Shown here piece after piece: positions 9,387 through 19,262 of a stretch of 64,000 nucleotides of DNA. The stretch's first letter is position 1. Each line of letters begins with the position of its first letter. The notes beneath the pieces were generated by a model, which did not search any database, had not been told where the DNA came from, and saw only the letters and a list, made by a program, of their open reading frames with translations. The position numbers were made by a program, and so were the translations under genes. Origin of the DNA: CAVQRC01 sp963715045. GTDB lineage: Bacteria; Planctomycetota; Planctomycetia; Pirellulales; Lacipirellulaceae. The DNA lies in the NCBI GenBank assembly GCA_963715045.1, contig CAVQRC010000016.1:62001-126000 (forward strand), read 5' to 3'.

Positions 9387-10307
9387 TTGCAACTCGTTCG
9401 CTCGCTCGACGACTTTCCCTCGGCCGCTCGGGGCGGGGCTGTGTCGATCGGCAACTTCGACGGCGTGCATCGCGGGCATGCACGCATCGTGGAAACGCTC
9501 AATTCTCGGGCAGCCGACGCGAAATCCGAGAGCGTCATTTTCACCTTCGATCCTCATCCGGTCCGTCTGCTGCGTCCCGAGCAGTGCCCTCCCCCGCTGA
9601 CCTGGACCGAGCGGAAAGCCGACCTGCTCGGCAAGCTGGCGGTCGACTGGATCATCGCCTATCCGACCGACGAAGCCCTCCTGCGACTGTCGGCCCGCCA
9701 GTTCTTCGAGCAAATTGTCGTCGAGGCACTGGGAGCCGTGGCGATTGTGGAGGGACCAAATTTCTTTTTCGGACACGAACGCGAAGGCACGATCGACACC
9801 CTCACCCAGTTCGCCCGCGATGCCCGGATCGGGCTCGAGGTCGTTCAGCCGGTGCTGCAGGGCGACGGATTCGTGTCCAGTTCGCGGATCCGCCTGGCGA
9901 TTGCAGCGGGTGACGTGGGGGCCGCCCGAAGCATGCTGACCGAGCCGTATCGGATCCGCGGGATGGTCACTCACGGCGCGGGCCGCGGAAGTCGGATTGG
10001 TTTTCCGACGGCCAACCTGGACGGGATTGATACGTTGCTGCCGGGCGAGGGCGTGTACGCGGGGCGGGCCTGGATCGGCGGAACTGCCTGGCCGGCCGCC
10101 ATCAATATCGGTCCCAATCCCACGTTCGCCGAGAAACGGCACAAAGTCGAAGCCCACGTGATCGATTACGAGGGGTCGCTGTACGGTCAGGCGCTCGAGG
10201 TTGACTTCCTGGAGAGATTGCGTGAAATTCGCCCATTCGATTCGCCGGCAGCGCTGATCGCTCAATTGCGACTCGACGTCGAGCGTATCCGTTCCCAGGT
10301 GCGATAG
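9387..10307 (+). CDS. ribF: Bifunctional riboflavin kinase / FAD synthetase
   Basis: Makes FMN from riboflavin and FAD from FMN. The N-terminal FAD synthetase domain has GNFDGVHRGH (nucleotide-binding loop), FDPHPVRLL, EGPNFFFGHEREG and SSSRIR. The C-terminal riboflavin kinase domain has GAGRGSRIGFPTANL, GVYAGRAW and NIGPNPTF. Length 306 residues, usual for the family. The conserved beginning QLVRSLDDFP fits a TTG start at 9387; no in-frame ATG lies nearby. Intact. It is followed 59 bases later by the DHH phosphoesterase gene, so the two may be co-transcribed. Confidence 0.95.
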   Translation: MQLVRSLDDFPSAARGGAVSIGNFDGVHRGHARIVETLNSRAADAKSESVIFTFDPHPVRLLRPEQCPPPLTWTERKADLLGKLAVDWIIAYPTDEALLRLSARQFFEQIVVEALGAVAIVEGPNFFFGHEREGTIDTLTQFARDARIGLEVVQPVLQGDGFVSSSRIRLAIAAGDVGAARSMLTEPYRIRGMVTHGAGRGSRIGFPTANLDGIDTLLPGEGVYAGRAWIGGTAWPAAINIGPNPTFAEKRHKVEAHVIDYEGSLYGQALEVDFLERLREIRPFDSPAALIAQLRLDVERIRSQVR

Positions 10308-10366
10308 GAACGCCACGTCGAGATCCAGACGCGGACTCTCCCACCTCCTCTCAACCGCGAAATACG

Positions 10367-11350
10367 ATGCCGATTGACTGGCCCTTGTTTGTGACCACGA
10401 TTCAGGGCGTGGAACGACTGGTCCTCACCAGCCACGTACGGCCCGACTGCGACGCCCTCGGCAGTGAACTCGGAATGGCCAGGATTCTCGAGCACTGCGG
10501 CAAGCAGGTCCAGATCGTAAATGGAGATCCTGTCCCGGAACATCTCGCGTTCATCGATCCAGATCGCGAGATTCACTTGCTGGGCAGGACGGTTTCGTTG
10601 GAGGAGGTTCGCCAGACAGACGCCGTGATGGTGCTGGACACCAGCGCGTGGATGCAACTGGGACCGATGGAAGAGGTCCTGCGGGGCTTCGAGGGAGTTC
10701 GGATGGTTGTCGATCACCATATCAGCGAAGACGACCTCGGCGCGGTGTCGTTTAAGGACCCCACGGCCGAAGCAACGGGGCGACTGGTTCTCGAGGCCGC
10801 CGATGCGCTCCAGGTGCCCCTCTCGCCCGCGATCGCCAAACCGCTGCTGGCAGCGATCGCGACCGATACGGGTTGGTTCCGATTTCCTTCGGTGACGCCT
10901 CACACGTTTCGCGCGATTGCGCGGCTGGTCGAGAGCGGCGCAATTCCCGCGGAACTGTACGCCGAACTGTACGAACGCAATACGACGGCCCGGCTGAAGC
11001 TACGGGGTCGAATTCTGTCGAATTTCGCCAGCGCGGCCGATGGAAGAGTGATGTACGCCGTCGTCACGCGGCAGGACTTCGCCGAGTGCCAGGCCGTACC
11101 GTCGGACACCGAGGACGTCGTGAACATGCTCCTGGCGGTCGAAGGGGTGCGGTGCGCGTTGCTGATCACCGAGGTCGACCAGAACGAGACCAAGGTGAGC
11201 CTGCGAGGGCGGACTGGGATGGACGTCCGCGCCGTCGCCGAGCAGTTCGGCGGCGGCGGTCATACGGCGGCGGCCGGCGTCACGCTGGGGATGAGCGTCG
11301 CCGAGGGCACGACGGCGATCCTTGACGCTGTCTTGAACGCCGTGGAATAA
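10367..11350 (+). CDS. nrnA: DHH-family phosphoesterase, NrnA-type oligoribonuclease
   Basis: 327 residues with the bipartite DHH/DHHA1 layout of NrnA-like enzymes, which degrade short oligoribonucleotides and may act on 3'-phosphoadenosine 5'-phosphate. The metal motifs are SHVRPDCDALGS (about 21-32), VMVLDTSAW, VVDHHIS (the DHH signature) and DTGWFRFPS; the C-terminal substrate domain ends with the glycine-rich GGGGHTAAAG. Start ATG 10367. Intact. It lies between ribF and the Rieske gene on the same strand, with 54 bases to the chosen Rieske start. Confidence 0.9.
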   Translation: MPIDWPLFVTTIQGVERLVLTSHVRPDCDALGSELGMARILEHCGKQVQIVNGDPVPEHLAFIDPDREIHLLGRTVSLEEVRQTDAVMVLDTSAWMQLGPMEEVLRGFEGVRMVVDHHISEDDLGAVSFKDPTAEATGRLVLEAADALQVPLSPAIAKPLLAAIATDTGWFRFPSVTPHTFRAIARLVESGAIPAELYAELYERNTTARLKLRGRILSNFASAADGRVMYAVVTRQDFAECQAVPSDTEDVVNMLLAVEGVRCALLITEVDQNETKVSLRGRTGMDVRAVAEQFGGGGHTAAAGVTLGMSVAEGTTAILDAVLNAVE

Positions 11351-11404
11351 TTGCGGGCACGCACCCACCCCCATCTTGCTGGGCCAACCTCGATTAAGGA
11401 ATTG

Positions 11405-11995
11405 ATGGCCAAACCACCCCCGCAATCGACGGATCCCAGCCCTGGATCGTCGCCACAGGATGAACGTCAGCCGGGATCGCCTGAGCGGCGTTCGTTTCTC
11501 GTTCAGTCTCTGACCGCCGCCGCGGCCCTCGTCGCAGGGGTGGTGCCGCTGACCATCGGGCTGTTCGCGATCCTGGCCGGACTGGGTAAGAAGAGCGAGG
11601 CTGCCCGGATTCGCGTCGCGTCCCTGGCGGCGATTCCGGCCGACGGCACGCCGCGGGCGTTTCCGGTCTCGGCGGAGCGCACCGATGCCTGGACGCGGCA
11701 CCCGACCAGTCGGATCGGGACGGTGTTCATTCGGAAAGCGGCGGACGAAAAGCTGGAGGTCTTCAACGCCACCTGCCCTCACCTGGGCTGCATCGTGGGT
11801 TACAAGCCTGATCGCCACGCGTTTGCATGCCCCTGCCATAACAGCTTCTTCGATGTCGATGGGGCCCGCATCGACCCGGAACATTGCCCCAGTCCGAGAG
11901 GCCTCGATACGCTCGCCCACGAGGTGGTCGACGGCGAGATTTACGTTACCTTTCAGCGGTATCGATCGGGGATTCCAGAGAAGATTCCCGAATAG
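11405..11995 (+). CDS. Rieske iron-sulfur subunit of a cytochrome bc complex
   Basis: About 196 residues. An N-terminal tail (ERRSFLVQSL) is followed by one membrane anchor (AAAALVAGVVPLTIGLFAILAGL, about residues 38-60) and a soluble Rieske domain with both cluster-binding boxes, CPHLGC and CPCHNS, placing a [2Fe-2S] cluster outside the membrane. The ERRSFL segment suggests Tat-dependent insertion, as for other Rieske proteins, although the twin arginine is only ERRSF. ATG 11405 is preferred because TTAAGGAATTG precedes it; the frame is open from a TTG at 11351. The cytochrome b-c gene follows after 81 bases, so the two make a minimal menaquinol:cytochrome c reductase operon. Confidence 0.92.
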   Translation: MAKPPPQSTDPSPGSSPQDERQPGSPERRSFLVQSLTAAAALVAGVVPLTIGLFAILAGLGKKSEAARIRVASLAAIPADGTPRAFPVSAERTDAWTRHPTSRIGTVFIRKAADEKLEVFNATCPHLGCIVGYKPDRHAFACPCHNSFFDVDGARIDPEHCPSPRGLDTLAHEVVDGEIYVTFQRYRSGIPEKIPE

Positions 11996-12076
11996 TCCGC
12001 TGCCTGGCGGCGACCGGGGCAGTACGGGCCCGACTTGAGTTCTCCGCCGATCTTCGATTCGCTCTCCAGAGGCACC

Positions 12077-14105
12077 ATGACGGCACTGATCGACTGGCTC
12101 GACAATCGCACCGGCATCCGGGCATTCGCCAACGACGCGCTTTACGAACGGATACCGGGTGGCGCCCGCTGGCGGTACGTCTGGGGGAGCACGCTCGTCT
12201 TCGTGTTCTTCGTCCAGGTCGTCACCGGGTTGTTCTTGTGGATGAGCTACAGCCCCAGCGACCAGTCCGCCTGGGAGAGTGTGTACTTCATTCAGTTCGA
12301 GATGGATGGCGGTTGGCTGCTTCGCGGCGTTCATCACTACGCGGCGCAGTTGATGATCGTGCTGCTGGCCCTGCACCTGATGCAGGTGGTCATCGACGGG
12401 GCGTATCGGGCTCCCCGCGAGGTCAATTTCTGGCTCGGGATGTTGCTGATGCTGGTGACGCTGGGGCTCGCCCTCACCGGTTACCTGCTGCCCTGGGACC
12501 AGAAAGGCTACTGGGCCACGCAGGTCGCCACGCGGATCGCGAGTCTCACGCCCGGGATCGGTCCCTACCTGCAACAGGTGGTGGTTGGCGGAAACGAATA
12601 CGGGCATCACACGCTGACCCGCTTTTTCGCGCTGCACGCGGGGTTCCTCCCGGCCACGATGATCGGCTTGATCGTGCTGCACATCGCCATGTTTCGCCGC
12701 CACGGCGTGACTCCCCGCTACCCGCTCAAATCCGCCGAGACCACATTCTGGCCGGACCAGGTGCTCAAGGATTCCGTCGCCTGCCTGGCCGTCCTGGCCA
12801 CGATCGTCGGGCTGGCGATCTGGAAGCACGCCGAACTCGGCGCACCGGCCGACCCCTCGGAGACTTACGCCGCCGCTCGACCCGAGTGGTACTTCCTGTT
12901 TCTGTTTCAGTTTCTCAAGTACTTCGAAGGGACCAGCGAACGGATTGGTGCGATTTACGCTCCCGGCGCTCTGATGCTCGTGCTGTTCCTGATGCCGCTC
13001 GTCGGACGTTGGAAACTGGGTCATCGGTTCAACGTGGTGTTTCTGTTTGTCGTGTTGATCGGCGCCAGCTGGCTCACGTTTCAGGCCGTGTACGACGACC
13101 GTCACGCCGAATGGGTCGACGCGTCAAGCTACGCGTCTGCCGAGGAATTCTTGCTGGGGGACCAGGCGGACAAAATCACCGCCGAGATCAACGGCGAAAT
13201 CGAGTCGGCCGGCGAGGGCAGCAAATACGCGTCGCTGGCCCCCATCGCCCAATACGAGGCCTACTTTGCCGACCAGCCGGCCGAGGCCCGGGCCGCCTTC
13301 GAGAAGCGGCTCACGAAGTGGCAGGCCTTTCGCAATTCACAGGACTTTCTCTATGCCGTCGCAATGGCCGAGGTCGACGCCGAGCGGGCTCGCGAGCTGG
13401 CCGCTGCGGGAATCCCGCCCACGGGTGCCCTGAAACAGCTCCAGAACGATGCCCGCACGCAGGGTCGCAAGCTGTTCGTACGCAACTGCGCGAGCTGCCA
13501 CCCGCACACGTCTCCCGACGGCGGCGGACCGCCCGAAAGGAACATCGCGGCGAGTTCTCCCTCAGCCGCCAATCTGTTCGCGTTTGCCAGTCGCGGCTGG
13601 ATTGCCGGCCTGCTCGATCCGGAGCGAGTCGCTTCCGGCGAGTACTACGGCCATACGGCGTTCGCCGAAGGGGACATGGTCGATTTTGTCCAGACCACCT
13701 TCGATCTGAGCGAACTTGAAGGCGACGAAAAAACAGAGCTCGCCCAACAGATCAGCGAGGTCGTCGCGGCTCTGTCGGCCGAAGCGAAGTTACCTGCCCA
13801 GGCCGAGGCCGACGCGAAGGACAGCGAGATGATCGCAGCGGGGCCGCACGCACATCGTGGAAACGTTCGAGTGCACGATGTGCCATCTCTATCACGATGA
13901 GGGCGAAACCGAAGCGCCCGACCTGACCGGCTACGGTTCGCGTCAATGGCTCATCGATTTCATCAGCAATCCGGCCCACGAAAGGTTCTACGGCGAAGCC
14001 AACGACCGCATGCCGGCCTTCGCCGAGAGCACCGAAGACCCGCTCCGCAACCTGCTCTCGCAACAAGAGCTGGAGATGATTGTCGATTGGCTGCGGCAGC
14101 AGTAG
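12077..14105 (+). CDS. Cytochrome b fused to a di-haem cytochrome c, frameshifted late
   Basis: A full cytochrome b (N- and C-terminal parts in one chain) carries haem-b histidines in HHYAAQLMIVLLALHLMQV and HAGFLPATMIGLIVLHIAMF, TGYLLPWDQ, and the Qo-site motif PEWYFLFLFQFLKY. It continues into a long helical linker and a cytochrome c part with two haem sites, CASCH and CTMCH. This chain could accept quinol electrons and pass them on without a separate cytochrome c1. The second haem site lies after a break near 13845: an extra G in GCGGGGCCG would explain it, since RTHIVETFECTMCHLYHDEG continues in the other frame to 14105. ATG 12077 follows CCAGAGGCACC. It probably forms an operon with the Rieske gene. 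Confidence 0.88.
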
Positions 14106-14584
14106 CGGTGGAGGCGTCGGTGGGGTTACGAAGTCCGAGGTAGCTCCCGCGAGTTCTGCGAGCGTCGCAGAGTGATAGGACGCTGGGACTGTGGGACTGT
14201 GGGACATGGGACTATGGATCGCTTCTCATAACCGAGCGTTAAAGTTCGCAGCATCCGGCGGACAACGTGCTATCGCGAGAAAACTCGCCTGTCTCCTTGT
14301 CTCCTTGTCTCCCTGTCTCCTTGTCTCCCTGTCTCCAGTCTCCAAGTCTCCTGTCTCCTTGTCTCCTTGTCTCCTTGCTCCTTGTCTCCATGTCTCCTTG
14401 TCTCCATGTCTCCCTGTCTCCCTCGTCTCCCTTGTCTCCCGCGGGATCCTCAATCTCGGGACAATCGTCAAAGTTTGCCCCTGTTTGCCCACCGATACAA
14501 CAACCGTAGCGGCACGGCCTGCGCGGAGTACGCGCATACCGGCATGGTGTCGCAGAACAGGGCTGCAGGAAACGGGCCAAATCG
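14106..14584. other. Intergenic region dominated by short tandem repeats
   Basis: Between the cytochrome gene and the zinc-ribbon gene. It holds a short TGGGACTG-type repeat (about 14183-14212) and the large octamer array described separately. No gene is supported here. Confidence 0.6.
14290..14440. repeat. Octamer tandem array, GTCTCCYT type (largest)
   Basis: About 18 imperfect copies of GTCTCCTT / GTCTCCCT, period mostly 8 with occasional 7 or 9. Every frame is open or closed by chance, as expected for a non-coding simple repeat. Related arrays occur at 20065, 25300, 42851 and 52596. Confidence 0.9.
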
Positions 14585-15363
14585 ATGTGGTGTGCGATCT
14601 GCCAGCAAGATGTTCCGGTGGGCGGCAGCGACGGAAAGTGCATGAAGTGCGGCAAAACCAGTCGGCTTTCGTCGAAGCACGAGCAGTCGGGTCGCGACAC
14701 GATCTACCGGGCCGACGCGGCCAAGGATTCCGAGCCCCCTGCCCTGCCGCTGGGCGACTGGGATCTAAGCGACCAGCTCGATCGGATCGAGCGGGCCCTC
14801 GCCCGAGGCTTGCCGGAAGTCGAATCGGCACGCAACCGCTTCGACCCGCCTCATCTGGATCTTTCCGATCTGAGTCTGGCGACCGCCGCAGGAAGCCTGA
14901 ACGGACGTCGCCGGGAGCGACGCCAGCGGCAAGTATCCCGACCAGCGGCCGGCTCCCCCGCGGCCCGATCAGCGGCTGGTTCGCCGTCGCGATGGGGCTG
15001 CTGGCAATCACGTTCACAATCGGCTTGCTGGCACTGAACAGCTTCGGAGCAACCAACATTCCCACCAACCTGGCATTGCCGTTTCTATTGACGGGCCAGG
15101 TCGCCTTGATCGTGGGCTGGTGCCTGATGGCCGCCCGCTGGTGGAGAGCGGCGCAGGTGATCTCCGGTCAGGTCACATGCCTGGAGCAGAAAATCGGCAG
15201 CCTGGAAGAATCGACCGAACGCATGGCTTGCAGCGTGACCGGTTCGTCCAGCGGCTTCTATTCCCGGATGGCGCATGGTGCCAGTCCGCATCTGATGCTC
15301 GCCGAAATCAAAGGCCAGCTCGACCAGCTCGCGTTGAGAATGATCGCCAGTCCGCGGGAATAG
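14585..15363 (+). CDS. Zinc-ribbon membrane protein with coiled-coil tail, frameshifted
   Basis: No named family recognised. The N-terminus WCAICQQDVPVGGSDGKCMKCG is a zinc ribbon (two CxxC pairs), followed by a polar segment including DQLDRIERALARGLPEVE. After a break somewhere in 14890-14940 the sequence continues in another frame with two membrane helices (GWFAVAMGLLAITFTIGLLAL and LALPFLLTGQVALIVGWCLM) and a helical tail (LEQKIGSLEESTERM, LAEIKGQLDQLALRM). The repaired length is about 259 residues. This layout of zinc ribbon, two helices and coiled coil recurs in planctomycete proteins of unknown role. Start ATG 14585. It lies downstream of the largest octamer array. Confidence 0.7.
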
Positions 15364-15379
15364 CGGCGTTGGAGGTGCG

Positions 15380-16400
15380 TTAGAAATCACGCGGCGGTGG
15401 TTTCGGGAGAAACGGTTCGACGTAGGCGGCCGGCATCCCACGTTCGAGTGCCGACTTCAACAGCAGGGCGGCCCGCTCGGCTTCGCCCGAAAAATGCAGA
15501 TGCAACGCCGTGAGGTACAGCAGATCGGCGTTGGTCGGATCGTCGAGCGCCGCCTGGGCGAGACGGTTACGATCCGACTCGCAGTCTGTCGGATCGGCGT
15601 ACATGTCTTTCAGTCGCAGGTCCGCCGTCACCAGCGCATCGTCGAGTCCGATCGCTTTGGTCACGGCTGTCAGGGCTTCGTCGTAGCGATCGAGCGCGAT
15701 CGCTGTGAACGCCCACCGCAAGTAGACCTCGGCCAGGTCGGGAGCCCTCCGCGCTGCGTCGCGGAATCGGCGGCGGGCGGCCGTGTAATCGCCCTGGCGA
15801 AAATGCTCGATTCCGAACCCCATCAACTTCTCGGCAGCGGCGCGACTGGAGGGGTTGGCCTCGCGGACGGCGACACGGATGTCGGGTAGTTCGGCCTGGG
15901 GGCGGCGGACGAGCACGAGATCATCCGGGGGAAGCTGCGGCGCGACCTGGGCGACCGGTCGGGGAATTTGGGGGAGCTGCGGCTCAGGCTGTGTCAGCCT
16001 GGCAATCGGGCCCAGGCCGAACCATTGACTTGGCGTCGCCGGATACCGGCGGCAACACGATGGGCCCGCCGTAGTACGAGTAAAAGCTGTTTGGGTAGTA
16101 GCCCCACAGGGGCGCCGGCGCGACCACCCAGCCGCCGACGTAACCGTAACCCGCGAAGCCATACCGTCGAAACGGCCGATAACCGGCCCCGTAAGAGAGA
16201 TGCCTTCCGTATCCGAAACTCCTGCCGGGGGAGTGCCCCAGGTGCGAACCGCCATAGTGGTGCGGTTGCCAGGGAAGGGCCTGTCCGAACTTTCGATCCG
16301 CTGCCGAAATCGGGCTGGAGAACCACCCGCATGCCACGACGAAGATCGCCGCAATGAGCACGCTGCGAACGACATGGCTGTTCCGTGTCAGGTGGGGCAT
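15380..16400 (-). CDS. Secreted Gly/Tyr-rich TPR protein, frameshifted
   Basis: ATG 16400 follows a strong AAGGAG ribosome site. The product starts with a signal peptide (VVRSVLIAAIFVVACGWFSSPISA), then a His/Gly/Tyr-rich stretch (YRPFRRYGFAGYGYVGGW, YYPNSFYSYYGG), then after a frame break near 16030 a Pro-rich linker and TPR-like helices (IEHFRQGDYTAARRRFRDAA, DLAEVYLRWAFTAIALDRYD, DLLYLTALHLHFSGEAERAA). About 340 residues in total. TPRs mediate protein contacts, so a structural or scaffold role in the periplasm is likely; no partner is evident. It converges on the zinc-ribbon gene with 16 bases between stops. Confidence 0.75.
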
Positions 16401-16501
16401 GTGCACTCCTTTCAAGATCCGATCCTGAAATTGACGTCAGCTGGCGAATTCCCCGGTCGCGGGACGCGTTCACCGGCGTTTTGGGATAAGGTTCTAAGCC
16501 A

Positions 16502-17326
16502 TTAAGCGGCATCCTCGGTCAACCCCAGCAGCTTGCGAATCGCGGTCATGGCGATTTCGCCGAACGACCTGGGCGGGACCTGATACAACTGCGGATTCAT
16601 GAGCTCGACCGAAACGAACCGCTGATAATCGATCTCGCGAAGCCGATCGATCAGCGGGGCGAGAAACAGATCGCCGTCTCCGGGCAGAATCCGCTCCGAA
16701 TCGGTGGCGAACTCACGACAGACGCCCATCATATCGCAAAGCTGAACGTGTTTGAGATTCTGGGTGTCGAGCAAGGCCAGATCTTCGCCTTTGCTGGGCC
16801 CGACCGAGAAGTGAAACGCGTCGAGGCAGATCCCCAGGGCTGGATGTCCGACCTGTTCGACCACTGCCACGGCCGTCTGGAGGTTGTTGCAGAAGCTGCT
16901 ACCGGCTTGAAACTCGAGGGCCAGTTCCCGGCCGTGCTCGGCCGCTGCCTCAGCCGCCTGGCCCAGCGAGACGTGAAATCGCTCGATCGTCGCGGCGTCC
17001 GGCGGCGACGGGACATCGGCGGCGACGACCAACAGGCCGATGTCGAGTTGTGCCGCCAGGGCAAGTCGGTTGTGGAACAGGTCCCACGCTTCCTTCCGAC
17101 GCTCGCCCTGACTGTGCAGGATTCCGCCCTGGAAACTGACGACCGGTGTCTCGATCCCGTGCGCGCTCCGCAGGGCCTGCAAATCGTCCGGCGTGGAAGA
17201 TGCGAGAAACGCTTCCAGCTTGCCCCACCAGAGTTCGATGGCGGCACACTTGCCGGCCGCGTATTCCTCGAAATCGGTGGCGAGGGGCGTGGGGAGCGAA
17301 CAGACCTGGGCCAGCGCGGGTTTCAT
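16502..17326 (-). CDS. Sugar-phosphate isomerase/epimerase-like TIM-barrel protein
   Basis: About 274 residues of the xylose-isomerase-like TIM barrel superfamily (AP endonuclease family 2). The signs are IELWWGKLEAFL, TPVVSFQGGIL, LLVVAADVPSPP, ELALEFQAGSSFCNNL, LGICLDAFHFSVGPSKGEDL and FVSVELMNPQLY, with acidic and His residues at the usual metal-site strands (E in LEFQ, D and H in LDAFHF, E in VELMN). Proteins of this type act on sugars or cyclitols. MKPALAQV at 17326 is chosen as start since the 38 upstream in-frame residues look unconserved. Intact. Located just downstream of the broken glyS gene on the same strand. Confidence 0.78.
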   Translation of the reverse strand: MKPALAQVCSLPTPLATDFEEYAAGKCAAIELWWGKLEAFLASSTPDDLQALRSAHGIETPVVSFQGGILHSQGERRKEAWDLFHNRLALAAQLDIGLLVVAADVPSPPDAATIERFHVSLGQAAEAAAEHGRELALEFQAGSSFCNNLQTAVAVVEQVGHPALGICLDAFHFSVGPSKGEDLALLDTQNLKHVQLCDMMGVCREFATDSERILPGDGDLFLAPLIDRLREIDYQRFVSVELMNPQLYQVPPRSFGEIAMTAIRKLLGLTEDAA

Positions 17327-17408
17327 GAAGCCGTTGCAAAAAGTGTTTTGACTGCGTTGTTTCCCGGCCGTGGGAGGCCTGAAAACAGGTATTTGAAAAC
17401 CGCTCCTG

Positions 17409-19043
17409 TCAGCCGCCAAGCACCCGGCTGCGGATCTCATCGACGACGTCGTCGACCTTCACGCGCCATCTGTTCGAGCGTGTCGCGGTCGCGGATGGTG
17501 ACGGTCTGGTCCTGGAGCGTCTGGCCGTCGACGGTGATGCAGTACGGCGTGCCGGCTTCGTCCTGGCGGCGATAGCGGCGGCCGACCGCGCCTTTTTCGT
17601 CGTAGAAGACGTTGAACGGCTTCTTGAGTTCGCGGTAGATCTCGCGGGCGACTTCGGGCATGCCGTCCTTCTTGACCAGCGGGAACACGGCCGCCTTGAT
17701 CGGCGCGAGGCGGGGATGGAACTTCATCACGGTCCGCGTCTGCAGGCTTGCCCTTCTCGTCGGGCGCTTCGTCTTCGGTGTAGGCCTCGCACAGGAAGGC
17801 CAGCGTCGCCCGATCGGCACCGGCCGACGGTTCGATCACGTGCGGCGAATGATACCGCTCGCTCGGTCGCTTCGTCGCGAGTAGGTCAGGTCCTTGCCGC
17901 TGCCGCGATGAACGCGGCTTGCCGTGCTCGTCCTGCTCGACCTGACAGCGGGCAGCTCTTGCGGGTCGAGCTTTCCCTCCATGTGGCTGCGGAGATCGAA
18001 GTCGCCGCGATGGGCAATGCCTTCCAGTTCGCCGAACTCGCCCTCGCGGCAGGAACGGAAAGGCGTATTCGATGTCGGCCGTGCCGGTCGAATAGTGGCG
18101 TCAGTTCGTCCGGATCATGGTCGCGCAGCCGCAGCCGCTCGCCGGCCAGGCCCAGGTTCGATGTACCACTGGAGTCGGCGGTCGCGCCAGTACTCGTACC
18201 ACTTGCGGGACGCTGTCGGGATGGCAGAAGAACTCGATTTCCATCTGCTCGAATTCGCGCGAGCGGAAGGTGAAATTCCGCGGCGTGATCTCGTTGCGAA
18301 AGCTCTTGCCGATCTGGGCGATGCCGAACGGGAGCTTCACGCCGCGTGCTGTCGAGCACGTTCTTGAAGTTGACGAAGATTCCCTGGGCCGTCTCGGGCC
18401 GCAGAAACGCCGCGTCCTCTTCGCCGCCCAGCGCGCCGACGATCGTCTTGAACATCAGGTTGAACTCGCGCGGCTCGGTCAGCGTGCCCGGCTCCTTCGC
18501 GTCCGGGCCCAGCGACCTGGTCGAGATCTGTCGACCGTTGTCGAGCGACACGATCGGGCCGTCCCACGCGAGCTGGTCGGCGTCCTTGCTGCGGAGCTTG
18601 AAGAACTTGAGCGCCGCCTGTGTCGAGGTCGGCCTCTTCGTCATCCTCGGCCACCGTGGCGACGAAGATCCGCTGTCCCTTGGCCTCGACCCAGCGGCCG
18701 CGGACCTGGTCGTAGCGGTAACCGGCGCTTCGTCTCGCGGCAGTCGACCATCAAGTCGTGAAACAGGTCGTAGTGGCCCGAGCACTTCCAGACCTGCGGA
18801 TGCATGATGATCGTGCAGTCCAGGCCGGTCATTTCGTAGGTCGCCGGAGCGCCCGTCGGCGACGGCCAGGTCGTCGTGCGCGGTGACCATGTCCCGCCAC
18901 CAGGCCTCCTTGACGTTCCGCTTCAGTTCGACGCCCAGCGGGCCGTAGTCCCAGAAGCCGTTCAGCCCGCCGTAGATCTCGCTCGATTGAAACAAGAAAC
19001 CTCGCCGCTTGCAGAGCGAGACCAGTTTTTCCATTTCCATCAT
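17409..19043 (-). pseudogene. glyS: Glycyl-tRNA synthetase (GlyQS/eukaryote-type), frame broken many times
   Basis: Would charge tRNA-Gly. Recognisable pieces in order: MEKLVSLCKRRGFLFQSS and GFWDYGPLGVELKRN (N-terminus), TGLDCTIIMHPQVWKCSGHY, FNLMFKTIVGALGG, FLRPETAQGIFVNF, PFGIAQIGKSFRNEITPRNF (motif 2 region), REFEQMEIEFFCHPD, EGIAHRGDFDLRSH, HVIEPSAGADRATLAF (motif 3) and the anticodon domain LAPIKAAVFPLVKK, ending VDDVVDEIRSRVLGG at TGA 17409-17411. The pieces lie in all three frames with at least ten switches in 1.6 kb, yet each is well conserved and no motif carries a missense-looking change. This favours a stretch of poor consensus over an old pseudogene, but as written the gene cannot be translated. 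Start at 19043 (MMEMEKL). Confidence 0.85.
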
Positions 19044-19262
19044 GCGTATCGGGGGCTGAGGGACCACTCGGGCGGGATGCGACACCGACATCGGTCGCAG
19101 CGGCTTGCAGTGTAGTTTTTGGGTTGCGGAGGCAACAAGGGTGCCACCGGCGTGGCCTCATGACTGGAGACGCTGACAGCACGGCGAACTGCCGACTGCG
19201 GGACCTGCAGTTAACCGCTCGGGCGATGAGCGGTAAGATCCTGACTGGGCGATCCTGCCCGC

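Noticed and set aside
11000..13105. Minus-strand open frame of about 700 codons opposite nrnA, Rieske and cytochrome b
   Set aside because: Spans three real genes on the other strand, no motif, composition of a shadow frame.
11884..13719. Plus-strand frame of about 610 codons overlapping cytochrome b
   Set aside because: Out-of-frame reading of the cytochrome gene; Arg-rich with no membrane helices.
14290..14440. CRISPR array
   Set aside because: Units are 8 bases with no spacers and no cas genes nearby; it is a simple tandem repeat.
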